Origin: Ferrovum sp.
Lineage (GTDB): Bacteria > Pseudomonadota > Gammaproteobacteria > Burkholderiales > Ferrovaceae
Assembly (NCBI GenBank): GCA_019456405.1
Contig: WJXM01000006.1
Location: 1 to 48,176 of the forward strand
Direction of reading: 5' to 3'
Length of the DNA: 48,176 nt
The notes below the pieces were generated by a model. The model searched no databases, was not told where the DNA came from, and saw nothing but the letters and a program-made list of their open reading frames with translations. Made by a program: the position numbers and the translations under genes. Shown piece by piece: positions 1 through 9,783 of the stretch; the stretch's first letter is position 1; each line of letters begins with the position of its first letter.

Positions 1-6
1 ACTTTA

Positions 7-82
<76 letters not shown>

Positions 83-95
83 ACTTAAACGAGGT

Positions 96-101
96 ATTAT
101 A
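96..101 (-). promoter_or_regulatory. -10 element for tRNA-Thr
   Basis: On the minus strand the spacer contains a perfect TATAAT ending 14 nt before the tRNA 5' end, so the predicted 5' leader is only about 7 nt. The -35 position (about 119-124, TTCATG) is poor and would overlap the murJ start codon. The same bases read TATTAT on the plus strand at 95-100 and could also serve murJ. Confidence 0.5.
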
Positions 102-119
102 CCGGATTCTGGGTATGTC

Positions 120-1682
120 ATGAATCTTCTTAAATCTCTCGCCCAAACCAGCAGCATGACGTTGCTCTCACGCATCCTTGGCTTTCTGCGTGATGTGGTG
201 GTGGCGCACGCCTTTGGCGCGGCGGGTGAAACGGATGCTTTTGTGGTGGCTTTCCGGCTCCCCAATCTGTTGCGCCGCCTGTTTGCCGAGGGGGCTTTCT
301 CGCAAGCTTTCGTTCCCTTGTTGGCGGCCCAACGCGCCAAACATGGGGACAGGGCGGCGCGGCGGTTGGTGGACCATGTGGCCAGCGTATTGATGGTGGC
401 ATTGTTGGTGACGACGCTGCTGGGTGTTCTTTTTGCCCCGCAGATCGTATGGGTGACGGCCCCTGGGTTTCACCAGAATTTAGCCGAATTTGCCCTGACT
501 ACCCGATTGCTGCGCATCACCTTCCCCTATATATTTTTCATTGCCCTGGTTGCTTTGTCCGCCGGAATTCTCAATACCTGGAACCGTTTTTGGGTCCCGG
601 CCATCACTCCGGTATGGCTGAATATCGGATTTCTGCTTTTTGTACTGGCATTTTCCCGGTTTTTTACGCCCCCCATTGCGGCCTTGGCTTGGGGCGCCTT
701 TGCGGGGGGGGTGCTGCAACTTCTCTTTCAGTGGCCCTTTCTGCGCCAGTTGCAGATGGTGCCCCGATGGCGCTGGGATATCTCTGATCCGGGAGTACGA
801 CGGGTACTGAAATTGATGGGGCCGGCAGTGATCGGGGTGTCGGTGGGACAGATCAGTTTGTTGTTGAGTACCCTGTTTTCGTCCTACTTGCCGACCGGCA
901 GCATTTCCTGGTTGTTTTACGCCGATCGTCTGATGGAGTTTCCCACGGGATTGCTGGGGGCGGCCTTGGGCACGATCCTGTTGCCCAGTTTGGCACGCAG
1001 CCATGCGACAGACGATCAGGTCGGTTATTCGGCTTTGCTGGACTGGGGGTTGCGGCTGACCTTGATGTTGACGCTGCCGGCCGCATTGGCGCTGGCTTTG
1101 GTCGGAGTTCCCTTGATTTCCACCTTGTTCATGCGGGGAGCCTTTGGTCCTCAAGACGTTCTGCAGGTCGATCTGGCGCTGCTGGCCTATAGTTTTGGGT
1201 TGATGGGCCTGATCAGCGTCAAGATTCTGGCACCAGGGTTTTATGCCCGTCAGGACATCAAGACCCCGGTCAAGATCGCCCTGTTGATCCTGGTGCTCAC
1301 CCAGGGGATGAACGCGCTGTTCATCGGTCCCCTGCATCATGCCGGCCTGGCCCTGGCGACCAGTCTGGGGGCCTGTGGCAATGCCGGTTTGTTGTATTGG
1401 GGACTGCGTCGACGCGACGTGTATCGGCCTGGGCCGGGGTGGTCCGGGTTTATGTTGAAACTGGGGATGGCGCTGGGGGTGATGGGAGCGGTGCTCTGGA
1501 TCGGGCAGGGAACAAAGTCTTTCTGGTTGACGGCTCCTTTTGGTGCCCGGCTGGGGCATTTGGCCCCGTTGCTGGTGGGGGCTGCAGGCAGTTACTTTGC
1601 AACCCTGTGGGGTTTGGGATTTCGGTTACGCGATTTTTCCCGGCATGCTGTGCCACAAGCCGAAAGCCAACCCGAGCAGTAA
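120..1682 (+). CDS. murJ: Lipid II flippase MurJ
   Basis: MurJ (MviN) is an inner-membrane MOP-superfamily flippase that exports lipid II for peptidoglycan synthesis. The 520-residue product has the family's length and many hydrophobic segments. The N-terminus matches the conserved MurJ signature: MTLLSRILGFLRDVVVA, then FGAAGETDAFVVAFRLPN and LLRRLFAEGAFSQAFVP. The ATG at 120 directly precedes this region; the Shine-Dalgarno is weak. An ATG six bases upstream is closed at once by a stop. The 3' end overlaps the convergent TauE/SafE gene by 57 bp. Identity is very likely from the motifs, which include the arginines lining the family's cavity. Confidence 0.95.
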   Translation: MNLLKSLAQTSSMTLLSRILGFLRDVVVAHAFGAAGETDAFVVAFRLPNLLRRLFAEGAFSQAFVPLLAAQRAKHGDRAARRLVDHVASVLMVALLVTTLLGVLFAPQIVWVTAPGFHQNLAEFALTTRLLRITFPYIFFIALVALSAGILNTWNRFWVPAITPVWLNIGFLLFVLAFSRFFTPPIAALAWGAFAGGVLQLLFQWPFLRQLQMVPRWRWDISDPGVRRVLKLMGPAVIGVSVGQISLLLSTLFSSYLPTGSISWLFYADRLMEFPTGLLGAALGTILLPSLARSHATDDQVGYSALLDWGLRLTLMLTLPAALALALVGVPLISTLFMRGAFGPQDVLQVDLALLAYSFGLMGLISVKILAPGFYARQDIKTPVKIALLILVLTQGMNALFIGPLHHAGLALATSLGACGNAGLLYWGLRRRDVYRPGPGWSGFMLKLGMALGVMGAVLWIGQGTKSFWLTAPFGARLGHLAPLLVGAAGSYFATLWGLGFRLRDFSRHAVPQAESQPEQ

Positions 1683-2393
1683 CAGGGAGAGCCCTGCGCG
1701 GGTGATCTTTTCGGGTAAATGATGGTTGAGCCGGGTGCCTACCCAGAGCCCAGGTAGGGATCCTGCCATGAGAGCAACCAACAAGGTTCCATCTACATGC
1801 CCCAAACGCAGATGTCCCAATCCGGCCAGTAAGGTCAGCGGCACCGCATGGGCCAACTCCGTGCCGACAATGGTGGAAAAACTGAAACCGGGATAGAGAA
1901 CCAGCAGCAGTGCCGTCCCCAGAGCGCCACCGCCCACCGAAGAAAGCGTGACGAGGACACCGATAAAAAATCCCAGCACCGGAGTCCAGGCCCGTGCATG
2001 CGGGGTGTCTGCTTGTTTGGGCGGAGTGCGCCGTTTCCAGAGGGCCAGGGTGGTGAGTGTCAGGGCCACGACCAATCCCTGGCGTAATGTTTGATCCAGC
2101 AGGGGACTGGCAGGAATCCGCTGCAAAATCCAGAGGGTGAGTCCGCTTCCCGGCAGACTGCCCACCAGCAGCCAACCTGCCGTGCGCCAGGATACATTTC
2201 CGTGGCGCTGGTGACAGGCAACGGCTCCGGCCTTGGTCAGTGCTGCGTAAAGCAGGTCGGTTCCAATGGCTGTTGCGGGGGGTATGCCAAAGCCCATGAC
2301 CAGCAGGGGGGTCATGAGGGATCCCCCTCCGATTCCGGTCATTCCGATCAGTAGTCCCCCCGCAGCGCCGGACAGGATGAAATTGACGAGCAT
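1626..2393 (-). CDS. TauE/SafE-family sulfite/sulfonate exporter-like permease
   Basis: This 255-residue membrane protein belongs to the TauE/SafE (DUF81) family, whose members are implicated in export of sulfite, sulfoacetate or related anions. Two similar halves can be seen: GAAGGLLIGMTGIGGGSLMTP near the N-terminus and VLVTLSSVGGGALGTALLL near residue 145. Both are the typical glycine-rich repeat, and several hydrophobic segments are evident. The gene is divergent from a CysB-like regulator 141 bp away, which suggests, without proving, a link to sulfur metabolism. The last 57 bp are antisense to the end of murJ, yet both proteins have normal family length. The substrate cannot be told from the sequence. 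Confidence 0.85.
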   Translation of the reverse strand: MLVNFILSGAAGGLLIGMTGIGGGSLMTPLLVMGFGIPPATAIGTDLLYAALTKAGAVACHQRHGNVSWRTAGWLLVGSLPGSGLTLWILQRIPASPLLDQTLRQGLVVALTLTTLALWKRRTPPKQADTPHARAWTPVLGFFIGVLVTLSSVGGGALGTALLLVLYPGFSFSTIVGTELAHAVPLTLLAGLGHLRLGHVDGTLLVALMAGSLPGLWVGTRLNHHLPEKITRAGLSLLLLGLAFGLWHSMPGKIA

Positions 2394-2475
2394 GCCAGGG
2401 GGTTCCCCGAAAGAGTGATGAAGAGTTTGGAACAGAGCATACCCGAGGCGTTATAGAAAACTAAGTAATAAGTTA

Positions 2476-2503
2476 TTGTATGTACCTAACCAATGATTAT
2501 AAT
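2476..2503 (+). promoter_or_regulatory. Promoter of the CysB-like gene with candidate autoregulatory palindrome
   Basis: TTGTAT (2476-2481) and TATAAT (2498-2503) are separated by 16 bp, a good sigma-70 arrangement. Predicted initiation is about 25 nt before the ATG at 2535. The palindrome AATAAGTTATT (2468-2478) overlaps the -35 region. It resembles the ATAA/TTAT half-sites bound by CysB-type regulators, so autoregulation, or control of the divergent permease, is plausible but inferred. Confidence 0.55.
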
Positions 2504-2534
2504 GAGCTCTGGGCCTGTGACGGGAGGAGGTCTC

Positions 2535-3485
2535 ATGAAATTACAGCAATTGCGCTATCTGGTGGAAGTGGCTGAGGCTGGATTGAACGTATCCCAGGCA
2601 GCCGACAACCTGTTCACGTCACAACCCGGCGTGAGCAAGCAGATTCGTTTGCTCGAAGACGAATTGGGCGTAGAGATTTTCGTGCGCAATGGCAAGCGGG
2701 TGGTGAGCGTCACCCCGGCGGGGCAAGAAATTCTGACCCTGGCTCGCCGGGTCTTGCTGGAAGCGCGCAACCTCAAGACGGCAGGGCAGGAGTTCAGTCG
2801 TCAAAAGGCGGGACAATTGACCATTGCCACCACCCATACCCAGGCACGGTATGTGCTCCCCCCCGTGATCATGCGGTTTGCACAGCGCTATCCCGAGGTC
2901 AAGTTGGTACTTCACCAAGGGAATCCCCTGCATGTGGCGCAGGAGGTTGTGGCGGGACGGGCGGATCTGGCCATTGCCACGGAAGGATTGGACCTGTTTC
3001 CTGATTTGCGCATTCTGCCGTGTTACCAGTGGAACCGCATTCTGGTGGCCAAGCCCGATCATCCCTTGCTGGCGTTGGAGCATTTGACCCTGGAGGCATT
3101 GGCTGAGTATCCCATGATCACCTATGACCATGCCTTTACGGGACGTGCTCGGATCAACCAGGCCTTTGAGCGCCATGGGTTATCGCCTAACGTGGTGCTG
3201 ACGGCTCTGGACGCCGACGTGATCAAGACTTATGTGCGCGTGGGGATGGGGGTGGGAGTCATCGCGGCCATGGCCTATGATCAGAACCTGGATCACGATC
3301 TGAGGGCGCGGGATCTGGCGCATCTGTTTGACCCCAGTATGACCCGTATCGCCCTGCGGGCAGGGACCTATCTACGGGGTTTCGTGTATGACTTCATACA
3401 ACTTTTTGCGCCCGCGCTGGATCGTGCCCGAGTCGAGGAAGCCCTGGCCGCACCGGCCACGAACTCCGGTGACGAGAGTTCCTGA
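2535..3485 (+). CDS. CysB-like LysR-family transcriptional regulator
   Basis: This 316-residue LysR-type regulator is closest to CysB/Cbl, which senses sulfur status through N-acetylserine, sulfate or APS and activates assimilation genes. The N-terminal helix-turn-helix (about residues 1-60) reads MKLQQLRYLVEV, then NVSQAADNLFTSQPGVSKQI and LEDELGVEIF, all diagnostic of CysB. The rest is a periplasmic-binding-like effector domain. The ATG at 2535 is chosen because GGAGG lies just upstream and the family starts with MKLQQLR; an in-frame ATG at 2493 lies inside the promoter -10 region. The divergent TauE/SafE permease supports a sulfur role. Which genes it controls cannot be seen here. Confidence 0.87.
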   Translation: MKLQQLRYLVEVAEAGLNVSQAADNLFTSQPGVSKQIRLLEDELGVEIFVRNGKRVVSVTPAGQEILTLARRVLLEARNLKTAGQEFSRQKAGQLTIATTHTQARYVLPPVIMRFAQRYPEVKLVLHQGNPLHVAQEVVAGRADLAIATEGLDLFPDLRILPCYQWNRILVAKPDHPLLALEHLTLEALAEYPMITYDHAFTGRARINQAFERHGLSPNVVLTALDADVIKTYVRVGMGVGVIAAMAYDQNLDHDLRARDLAHLFDPSMTRIALRAGTYLRGFVYDFIQLFAPALDRARVEEALAAPATNSGDESS

Positions 3486-3501
3486 GGCGGGGAGGCTCTC
3501 A

Positions 3502-3510
3502 TGATAGAAT
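3502..3510 (+). promoter_or_regulatory. Extended -10 promoter for the ribF operon
   Basis: TGATAGAAT matches the extended -10 form TGnTATAAT with one mismatch. No good -35 is seen, which extended -10 promoters tolerate. Predicted initiation lies near 3516-3518, leaving a leader of about 14 nt before the ribF ATG and no clear Shine-Dalgarno. It would serve ribF-ileS-lspA-ispH. Confidence 0.45.
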
Positions 3511-3530
3511 TGTACCTTTTGAATTGACCC

Positions 3531-4475
3531 ATGAAACGCATCTCCATCGATCATTTGCCGGTAGGGACCGTGGGTACGGCCTTGACTCTGGGCAATTTCG
3601 ACGGCGTTCATCGCGGTCACCAGGCCATGCTCGAATGTCTGGTGAAGGAAGCCGGCGTGCGTGGGTTGGTTCCCATGGTATTGACCTTCGAACCCTATCC
3701 CCGAGAGTTTTTTGAGGGGGCTTCTGCTCCTCCGCGCCTGACTTCTCTGACGCGCAAGTATCTGTGGATGACGCAGATGGGGGTGGACCAGGTGCGGGTT
3801 TTGCGCTTCAATGGGGCGTTGGCTGCCCTGTCTGCTGCCGATTTCGTACATCGCGTATTAGTGCAGGGATTTTCGGCACGCTGGGTGTTGGTGGGGGATG
3901 ATTTTCGTTTTGGAGTCCATCGCCAGGGAGATTTCTCTCTATTGCGCGAGATGGGCCGGACCTTGGGTTTTGAATGTGCGGCATTGCAGAGCGTACAGAT
4001 TGCGGGCGAACGTATTTCGAGCAGCGCCATTCGCGCCTGTTTGCGCGCAGGTGACCTCACGCGGGCAGCGACCTTGCTGGGGCGTTCCTTCTCTTTGGTG
4101 GGGCGAGTGGGGTATGGCCATCAGTTGGGTCGTACCCTGGGGTTTCCGACTTTGAATCTGGCGTTGCGGCATCGGCCTCCCTTGTCAGGGGTATTCGTGG
4201 TGGAAGTGTGTGGTCCCGCTCCTCATCCTTTGCCCGGGGTTGCCAGTTTGGGGCATCGGCCCACGGTGAATCCCCTCGATGCCCCGTTGCTGGAGGTCCA
4301 CCTGTTTGATTTCGAACGGACGATCTACGGGCAACGGGTGGAAGTACGCTTTTTGCATAAATTGCGCGATGAACGGCATTTTGCGAACACGGATCAACTG
4401 GTGGCACAGATGCGTGCGGACGCTGCAGCGGCGCGTGCCTACTTTGCTCAGTCACTCATTCAGGATGCGTCATGA
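3531..4475 (+). CDS. ribF: Bifunctional riboflavin kinase/FAD synthetase RibF
   Basis: RibF phosphorylates riboflavin to FMN and adenylates FMN to FAD in the cytosol. The 314 residues contain an N-terminal nucleotidyltransferase domain with [15 protein letters not shown] (around residue 20) and ISSSAIR near residue 160. The C-terminal flavokinase domain has [11 protein letters not shown] near residue 200. It is first in an apparent operon, and its last four bases overlap the ileS start (ATGA). The order ribF-ileS-lspA-ispH is a very common proteobacterial arrangement. Nothing unusual is seen except the short, SD-poor leader. Confidence 0.95.
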   Translation: MKRISIDHLPVGTVGTALTLGNFDGVHRGHQAMLECLVKEAGVRGLVPMVLTFEPYPREFFEGASAPPRLTSLTRKYLWMTQMGVDQVRVLRFNGALAALSAADFVHRVLVQGFSARWVLVGDDFRFGVHRQGDFSLLREMGRTLGFECAALQSVQIAGERISSSAIRACLRAGDLTRAATLLGRSFSLVGRVGYGHQLGRTLGFPTLNLALRHRPPLSGVFVVEVCGPAPHPLPGVASLGHRPTVNPLDAPLLEVHLFDFERTIYGQRVEVRFLHKLRDERHFANTDQLVAQMRADAAAARAYFAQSLIQDAS

Positions 4476-7312
4476 CCGATTACAAGGACACACTCAATTT
4501 GCCGGAAACCTCGTTTCCCATGCGCGCGGATCTGGCGCGACGGGAACCGCGCTGGCTGGAAATCTGGCAGCAACAGAAACGCTACCGGCAATTGCGGGAC
4601 CATTGCCAGGGGAGACCCCGGTTCATCCTTCATGATGGTCCTCCCTATGCCAACGGTAACCTCCATATTGGTCATGCCGTCAACAAGATCCTCAAGGACA
4701 TCATCGTCAAGAGTCGCACGCTGTCCGGTTTTGATGCCCCCTATGTGCCAGGTTGGGACTGTCACGGTCTGCCCATCGAACTGCAAGTGGAAAAGGAGCA
4801 TGGACGCCATCTTTCTCCTGCCCGTTTCCGCGAACTTTGCCGGACCTATGCCACCACACAGGTGAACCAGCAGAAAGCCGATTTCATTCGTCTGGGGGTG
4901 ATGGCCGATTGGGATCATCCCTATCTCACCATGAATCCGGAAACGGAAGCCGGCATTCTTCGAACCTTGGTCAGGATCTGGGAAGCCGGGTATCTGAAAC
5001 CGGGTCTCAAACCCGTCAACTGGTGCCCGGAATGTGGTTCGGCCCTGGCGGAAGCCGAAGTGGAATACGAGGAACGTACTTCACCGGCCATCGATGTGGC
5101 TTTTCTGGTGCAGGATGAAGAAGGGTTGGCCCGCTGTTTTGGCTTGAACGCCTTGCCGGGCCCGGCTTTTGCCGTGATCTGGACGACCACTCCCTGGACC
5201 TTGCCAGCCAACCAGGCGGTGGCAGTGCATCCGGAACTGGCTTACGAACTGGTTCAAACGACGCGCGGACTGCTGCTCCTGCAGGAAAGTCTGCGGGCCA
5301 GCGCGCTCTTGCGCTACGGACTGGAAGCGCAGCATGTGTGGGGGCCTGTCAAGGGAGCCCTGCTTGAACATCTTGCCCTGCAGCACCCTCTGGCGGAACG
5401 CGCTGTTCCCCTGATCTGTGGCGAACATGTCACGGTGGAGGCGGGAACCGGATTGGTTCATACGGCACCGTCCCATGGGGTGGAGGATCATCAGGTGGGT
5501 TTGCGCTATGGATTGAGTGTCGATCATTTGATGAATGACCGCGCCGTCTTTCTGCCCGAGGTGCCCTTGGTGGGCGGGCTCAAGGTCTGGGCGGCCAATG
5601 CGGTGCTGGTGGAAGCTCTGGCGGAACGGGAGCGGCTACTTGCCCATGCGCCCCTCCAACACAGTTATCCCCATTGTTGGCGTCACAAGACCCCCATCAT
5701 CTTTCGGGCCACGCCGCAGTGGTTCATCGTCATGGATACACCGGGTGCGGAGAAACCTGCACTGCGCCCCCTCAGCCAGAAGGCGGTGGCGGAAACCCGT
5801 TTCTATCCCGCCTGGGGGGGTGCCCGTTTGTCGGCCATGATCGATAATCGGCCGGATTGGTGTGTGTCGCGCCAACGTGCCTGGGGGGTGCCCATCCCGT
5901 TTTTCGTCCATCGTCAAACGGGCGCCTTGCACCCGGAGACCTCGTCACTGGCGGAAAAAGTTGCTTTGGCCGTGGAGAAGGAGGGAATCGAAGCCTGGTT
6001 CAGCACGCCGCCGGAAATCTGGCTGGGTGCGGCAGCCGAAGAGTATCGTCCCCTGACGGATACTCTGGATGTCTGGTTCGATTCCGGTTCCACCCATGCG
6101 ACGGTCCTGGGGCAACGCCCTGAACTGGGTTTCCCGGCAGATCTGTACCTTGAAGGTTCGGACCAGCATCGCGGCTGGTTTCAGTCGTCGCTTCTGACCA
6201 GCGTAGCCCTTCACGGACATGCGCCCTACCGGGCTCTGTTGACCCATGGCTTCGTGGTGGACGGGCAGGGACGCAAGATGAGCAAGTCCCTGGGCAACGT
6301 GGTGGTGCCTCAGACCGTGATGAAAGAGTTGGGCGCGGATAGCCTGCGTCTCTGGGTAGCCAGTACGGATTACTCGGGAGAATTATGCTTGTCGAAGGAG
6401 ATCCTCGACCGGGTCGTGGAGGCCTATCGTCGTCTACGGAATACCCTGCGCTTCCTGCTTGCCAATCTGGTGGATTTTGATCCTCGGCGGGATGCCCTGG
6501 CGACGGATTCCTGGCTCACCCTCGATCGCTATGCGCTGGCTTTGACCCGCGAAGTGGATGAAATGGTTCGAAACGGGTATGAACAGAACGAGTTTCATCA
6601 GGTCGCTCAACGTTTGCTGACCTTCTGTTCCGAGGATCTGGGCGCGTTTTATCTGGATATTCTGAAGGATCGGCTCTATACCGCAGGAAAGGATTCCCGC
6701 CCTCGGCGCGCGGCGCAGAATGCCCTCTGGCACATTACCCAGGCGTTGACGCGTTGGCTGGCTCCCGTTCTGACCTTTACGGCAGAAGAGGTCTGGGCGA
6801 CCTTGCAGGGTAAGACACCGGAAACGGCCTCTTCCGTATTTCTGGAACAATGGCATGTGCTGCCAGAGTTGACGGGGGAGGCGAAATTGCGTTCGCGGTG
6901 GGATCAATTGCGCGCTTTGCGCGAACTGGTCAGAAAACATCTGGAACCCTTGCGTGCCGCAGGTGCCTTGGGTTCCTCCCTTCAGGCAGAGGTGACGTTG
7001 CACGCCCAGGGGGCATCTTTTCAGGCATTGCAGGCAATAGGCGACGATCTTCGTTTTCTGTTCATCACATCGCAGGCCAGGGTGGTCTCTGACCCAATGT
7101 CGGACTGGCCTGAGGGGACCCTTTCCCTGGAGGTACCTGGGCCGGAGGGGACCTGGAGCGTGGGACTGCAGATTGCCTTGACGCAGGGCACCAAATGCCC
7201 TCGCTGCTGGCATTATCGCCCAGTGTCGGGAACCTTGCCGGAACATCCGCAGCTTTGTGACCGCTGTACCCGCAACTTGTTCGGAACGGGGGAGGAACGC
7301 CAGCATGCGTAG
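4472..7312 (+). CDS. ileS: Isoleucyl-tRNA synthetase
   Basis: A class I aminoacyl-tRNA synthetase of 946 residues that charges tRNA-Ile. The HIGH-type motif appears in [16 protein letters not shown], and the KMSKS loop in [14 protein letters not shown] near residue 605. A C-terminal zinc-binding region has CPRCWHYRP followed by LCDRC. The CP1 editing domain lies between the two catalytic motifs (about 200-390). Length and zinc region fit the bacterial type I (E. coli-like) enzyme. It overlaps ribF by 4 bp and lspA by 8 bp, consistent with translational coupling. No T-box leader is present, as expected in Proteobacteria. Confidence 0.97.
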   Translation: MTDYKDTLNLPETSFPMRADLARREPRWLEIWQQQKRYRQLRDHCQGRPRFILHDGPPYANGNLHIGHAVNKILKDIIVKSRTLSGFDAPYVPGWDCHGLPIELQVEKEHGRHLSPARFRELCRTYATTQVNQQKADFIRLGVMADWDHPYLTMNPETEAGILRTLVRIWEAGYLKPGLKPVNWCPECGSALAEAEVEYEERTSPAIDVAFLVQDEEGLARCFGLNALPGPAFAVIWTTTPWTLPANQAVAVHPELAYELVQTTRGLLLLQESLRASALLRYGLEAQHVWGPVKGALLEHLALQHPLAERAVPLICGEHVTVEAGTGLVHTAPSHGVEDHQVGLRYGLSVDHLMNDRAVFLPEVPLVGGLKVWAANAVLVEALAERERLLAHAPLQHSYPHCWRHKTPIIFRATPQWFIVMDTPGAEKPALRPLSQKAVAETRFYPAWGGARLSAMIDNRPDWCVSRQRAWGVPIPFFVHRQTGALHPETSSLAEKVALAVEKEGIEAWFSTPPEIWLGAAAEEYRPLTDTLDVWFDSGSTHATVLGQRPELGFPADLYLEGSDQHRGWFQSSLLTSVALHGHAPYRALLTHGFVVDGQGRKMSKSLGNVVVPQTVMKELGADSLRLWVASTDYSGELCLSKEILDRVVEAYRRLRNTLRFLLANLVDFDPRRDALATDSWLTLDRYALALTREVDEMVRNGYEQNEFHQVAQRLLTFCSEDLGAFYLDILKDRLYTAGKDSRPRRAAQNALWHITQALTRWLAPVLTFTAEEVWATLQGKTPETASSVFLEQWHVLPELTGEAKLRSRWDQLRALRELVRKHLEPLRAAGALGSSLQAEVTLHAQGASFQALQAIGDDLRFLFITSQARVVSDPMSDWPEGTLSLEVPGPEGTWSVGLQIALTQGTKCPRCWHYRPVSGTLPEHPQLCDRCTRNLFGTGEERQHA

Positions 7313-7808
7313 TCTGGGATTGGGCTGGCTGCTCGCCCTGGGGGTGGTGGCGGTGGATCAGGTCAGCAAGGCCTGGGTGCGCGGACATCTCGTGCCGGGG
7401 CAGGTGGTACGGGTGACCGACTGGTTCGACTGGGTGCTGGCCTTCAATCAGGGGGCGGCATTCAGTTTCCTGGCTACTTCAGGGGGGTGGCAGAAAGGGT
7501 TGTTCAGTGCCATCGCCGTGCTGGCCATCGTCGTACTCAGCATCCTGATCTGGCGCCATGCCACGGAGCGCTGGTTTTGCACCGGACTGGCGCTGATCAT
7601 GGGGGGGGCCTTGGGCAATTTGATGGACCGTCTGGTGGCGGGAGCGGTGACGGATTTCGTGCAATGGCATGTGGGGCAACATTATTGGCCAGCCTTCAAC
7701 GGAGCGGATTCGGCCATTACGGTAGGCGTGGTCATGCTGTTACTGGAAGGGCAAGGCAAGCGCACTCCCACCAAAGCAAAAGAGGATTCAGGGAGGTCTA
7801 CCTCATGA
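7305..7808 (+). CDS. lspA: Lipoprotein signal peptidase (signal peptidase II)
   Basis: LspA is an inner-membrane aspartic protease that removes signal peptides from diacylglyceryl-prolipoproteins. The 167-residue product has four hydrophobic segments. The family motifs [17 protein letters not shown] and [13 protein letters not shown] supply the two catalytic aspartates. The ATG at 7305 is preceded by GGGGGAGG and overlaps the end of ileS. An in-frame upstream start lies deep inside ileS and is unlikely. Likely clients in this window include the DolP-like lipoprotein and PrsT. Confidence 0.95.
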   Translation: MRSLGLGWLLALGVVAVDQVSKAWVRGHLVPGQVVRVTDWFDWVLAFNQGAAFSFLATSGGWQKGLFSAIAVLAIVVLSILIWRHATERWFCTGLALIMGGALGNLMDRLVAGAVTDFVQWHVGQHYWPAFNGADSAITVGVVMLLLEGQGKRTPTKAKEDSGRSTS

Positions 7809-8740
7809 GTGGGCAACAGTTTTTTGTGATTTTGGCCAATCCCCGTGGTTTCTGCGCGGGGGTGGATCGGGCCATCGAGATCGTGGAACGGGCCCTCGAA
7901 CGTTTCGGCCCGCCGATCTATGTGCGGCATGAGGTGGTGCATAACCGTTTCGTGGTGGAAAATTTGCGTCGTCAAGGGGCGGTTTTCGTGGATGAATTGG
8001 CTCAGGTGCCCACGGGTTCCACGGTCGTGTTCAGTGCCCATGGGGTCTCCATGGCCGTGCGTGCCGAAGCGGAGGTGCGCGGCCTGCATGTGTTCGATGC
8101 CACCTGCCCTCTGGTCACCAAGGTCCACACCGAAGTGGCCCGTTTGCACGCGGCCGGTCAGGAAATCGTCATGATCGGTCATCGCGGACACCCCGAAGTG
8201 GAAGGAACGCTGGGGCAGGCTCCCGACCACATCTATCTGGTGGAAACTCCACAGGATGTGGACAATTTGAAAGTCAGTCATCCGGAGCGACTGGCCTATG
8301 TCACACAGACCACCCTGTCGGTGGACGATGCCCAGCGCGTGATCGATGCCCTGCGTCTTCGTTATCCGGCCATCCAGGGCCCACGCAAGGACGACATCTG
8401 CTATGCCACACAGAATCGTCAGGATGCCGTCAAGGTTTTGACGCGGAGCGCGGATCTGGTCATCGTGGTGGGTTCTCCCACCAGTTCCAATTCGAATCGC
8501 TTGCGCGAAGTGGCGCTCCATCGCGGTCTCGAGGCTTATATGGTGGACCGCGCCGATGATTTGGACCCGGCCTGGCTGGTGGGGAAACACAGCGTGGGAG
8601 TCACCGCCGGGGCCTCTGCCCCGGCCGTTCTGGTTCAGGAAGTGGTCGCCCGCCTGAAACAACTGGGGGCGCAGGGGGTTCAGGAACTGGAGGGGACGCC
8701 GGAACGCGTGGTTTTTCCTCTGCCCAAGGCCTTGGCATGA
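7805..8740 (+). CDS. ispH: 4-hydroxy-3-methylbut-2-enyl diphosphate reductase IspH
   Basis: IspH is the [4Fe-4S] enzyme for the last step of the MEP isoprenoid pathway, converting HMBPP to IPP and DMAPP. The 311-residue sequence has [17 protein letters not shown] with the first cluster cysteine, [11 protein letters not shown] with the second and [11 protein letters not shown] near the substrate site; the third cysteine is in [10 protein letters not shown]. The start overlaps the lspA stop (ATGA), with GGGAGG nine bases upstream. Two further isoprenoid genes, dxs and ispA, lie about 12-15 kb downstream. Confidence 0.96.
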   Translation: MSGQQFFVILANPRGFCAGVDRAIEIVERALERFGPPIYVRHEVVHNRFVVENLRRQGAVFVDELAQVPTGSTVVFSAHGVSMAVRAEAEVRGLHVFDATCPLVTKVHTEVARLHAAGQEIVMIGHRGHPEVEGTLGQAPDHIYLVETPQDVDNLKVSHPERLAYVTQTTLSVDDAQRVIDALRLRYPAIQGPRKDDICYATQNRQDAVKVLTRSADLVIVVGSPTSSNSNRLREVALHRGLEAYMVDRADDLDPAWLVGKHSVGVTAGASAPAVLVQEVVARLKQLGAQGVQELEGTPERVVFPLPKALA

Positions 8741-8806
8741 TTCAAGCCGGTTTTTCTTCCGGTGGATTCGATTCTGGATGCAGCGAAAGGGGAGGGGCAG
8801 CAATCC

Positions 8807-9226
8807 CTAATTGAAGGAAGCGACGGGGCGCATGCGAATGATGATGTCCAGTCCTTCCTGGCGCATGCCGGACGGGAGAGGCGGAAGCCCGACGATCTGC
8901 AGGTCAGGCGCTTCGATGTCATACAGTTCGCCTTTTTCGACGTCAAAGAGATGGGGGTGAGAGTCCATGAACGTGTCGTAGAAAATCCGTTCCGGATCGA
9001 CGACGACGCGCCGGACCAAGCCTTTTTCTTCAAACAGGTTGAGCGTATTGTAGATGGTGGCCTTGGAAACTTCGGCATGGGCCAGATTGACCTGGCTGAG
9101 CAACTGATCGGCCGACACATGCTGGCGTCGGGCAAACAATGCCTGGGCAATGACCAAGCGCTGGTGTGTGGGGATGATGTCGAAAGTCCGCAAGCGATCC
9201 ACCAACTCAGCGCGATCGGGTACCAT
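8807..9226 (-). CDS. Fur-family regulator, Irr-like
   Basis: A 139-residue Fur-superfamily repressor. The winged helix is seen around TPTHQRLVIA-type sequence and EVSKATIYNTLNLFEEKGLV. The dimerisation half reads FYDTFMDSHPHLFDVEKGEL, and its tail, LYDIEAPDLQIVGLPPLPSG, aligns from memory with Irr of rhizobia. There are no cysteines at all, so the structural CxxC zinc sites of Fur/PerR/Zur are missing; Irr also lacks them. Irr responds to haem and iron status in Alphaproteobacteria. The ATG at 9226 follows GGGAG by seven bases; an in-frame start at 9298 lies in the promoter. Irr-like identity is inferred; generic Fur family is secure. Confidence 0.85.
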   Translation of the reverse strand: MVPDRAELVDRLRTFDIIPTHQRLVIAQALFARRQHVSADQLLSQVNLAHAEVSKATIYNTLNLFEEKGLVRRVVVDPERIFYDTFMDSHPHLFDVEKGELYDIEAPDLQIVGLPPLPSGMRQEGLDIIIRMRPVASFN

Positions 9227-9269
9227 GCTCACTCCCTTCTCCTTAACCCTATGATTAGATCCAGTCTCG

Positions 9270-9298
9270 ACTATACTCTTTCCTCTTGTCAATTTCAA
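9270..9298 (-). promoter_or_regulatory. Promoter of the Irr-like gene
   Basis: On the minus strand TTGAAA (9293-9298) and TATAGT (9270-9275) are separated by exactly 17 bp, giving a leader of about 37 nt to the ATG at 9226. A TTGACA (9287-9292) also occurs but is only 11 bp from the -10. No clear Fur or Irr box was recognised. Confidence 0.6.
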
Positions 9299-9304
9299 TT
9301 TCTC

Positions 9305-9334
9305 TTGATTTTTTCTTTCTGCGGGATTGATAAT
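9305..9334 (+). promoter_or_regulatory. Promoter of rpsT
   Basis: TTGATT (9305-9310) and GATAAT (9329-9334) are separated by 18 bp on the plus strand, giving a leader of about 78 nt before rpsT. It lies back-to-back with the promoter of the Irr-like gene in a 192-bp divergent spacer. Confidence 0.5.
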
Positions 9335-9418
9335 CCTTCGCCAACAGGTTAGAATCCAAGGTTTCCGTTAATGTTAATGATGCGTGACGGTATTTCCGTC
9401 CGCCAGAGGTGATTCAAA

Positions 9419-9685
9419 ATGGCCAATTCTGCTCAAGCCGAAAAACGTGCCCGTCAGGCCCAAGCCCAGCGTGCGCATAACATGTCCTTGCGTTCCACTT
9501 TGCGTACCGCCATCAAGAAGGTGCGCAAGGCCGTTCTGGAAGGAGACAAGACCACTGCACAGGCGGTGTTTCAAGCGGCTACTTCCACCATTGACCGAAT
9601 CTCCGACAAGAAAATCATTCACAAGAATTCTGCGGCGCGTACCAAAAGTCGGTTGTCTGCTGCGATCAAGGGAATGAGTGCCTGA
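9419..9685 (+). CDS. rpsT: 30S ribosomal protein S20
   Basis: S20 binds 16S rRNA early in 30S assembly. The 88-residue, lysine- and alanine-rich product starts [20 protein letters not shown] and contains [15 protein letters not shown] and [15 protein letters not shown], which are family hallmarks. An AGAGGTGA ribosome-binding site precedes the ATG. The gene is monocistronic: it has its own promoter and a strong intrinsic terminator directly downstream. Confidence 0.98.
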   Translation: MANSAQAEKRARQAQAQRAHNMSLRSTLRTAIKKVRKAVLEGDKTTAQAVFQAATSTIDRISDKKIIHKNSAARTKSRLSAAIKGMSA

Positions 9686-9721
9686 TTGCCCTTCGGTTTC
9701 TGGTTGAAGGGTGAATCCCTG

Positions 9722-9757
9722 CGGCGGCGGTAGGCATATCGTCGCCGTTTTTGTTTT
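9722..9757 (+). terminator. Intrinsic terminator of rpsT
   Basis: An 8-bp stem, CGGCGGCG (9722-9729) with CGTCGCCG (9740-9747) including one G-U pair, closes a 10-nt loop and is followed by TTTTTGTTTT. It is the clearest rho-independent terminator in the window and separates rpsT from the arginine operon. Confidence 0.9.
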
Positions 9758-9783
9758 ATCGCTTTCTTGAATGGAGAGAGTGC

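Noticed and set aside
480-1559. A 359-residue open frame on the minus strand within murJ
   Set aside because: It is very rich in Gln, Arg, Pro and His without domain character, and lies antisense to a clear membrane-protein gene; it is a shadow of the codon pattern.
8748-8770. CCGG-TTTTTCTT-CCGG after ispH as a terminator
   Set aside because: The stem is only four base pairs and is not followed by a T-run.
9287-9292. TTGACA as -35 of the Irr-like gene
   Set aside because: It is only 11 bp from the -10; TTGAAA at 9293-9298 has the correct 17-bp spacing.
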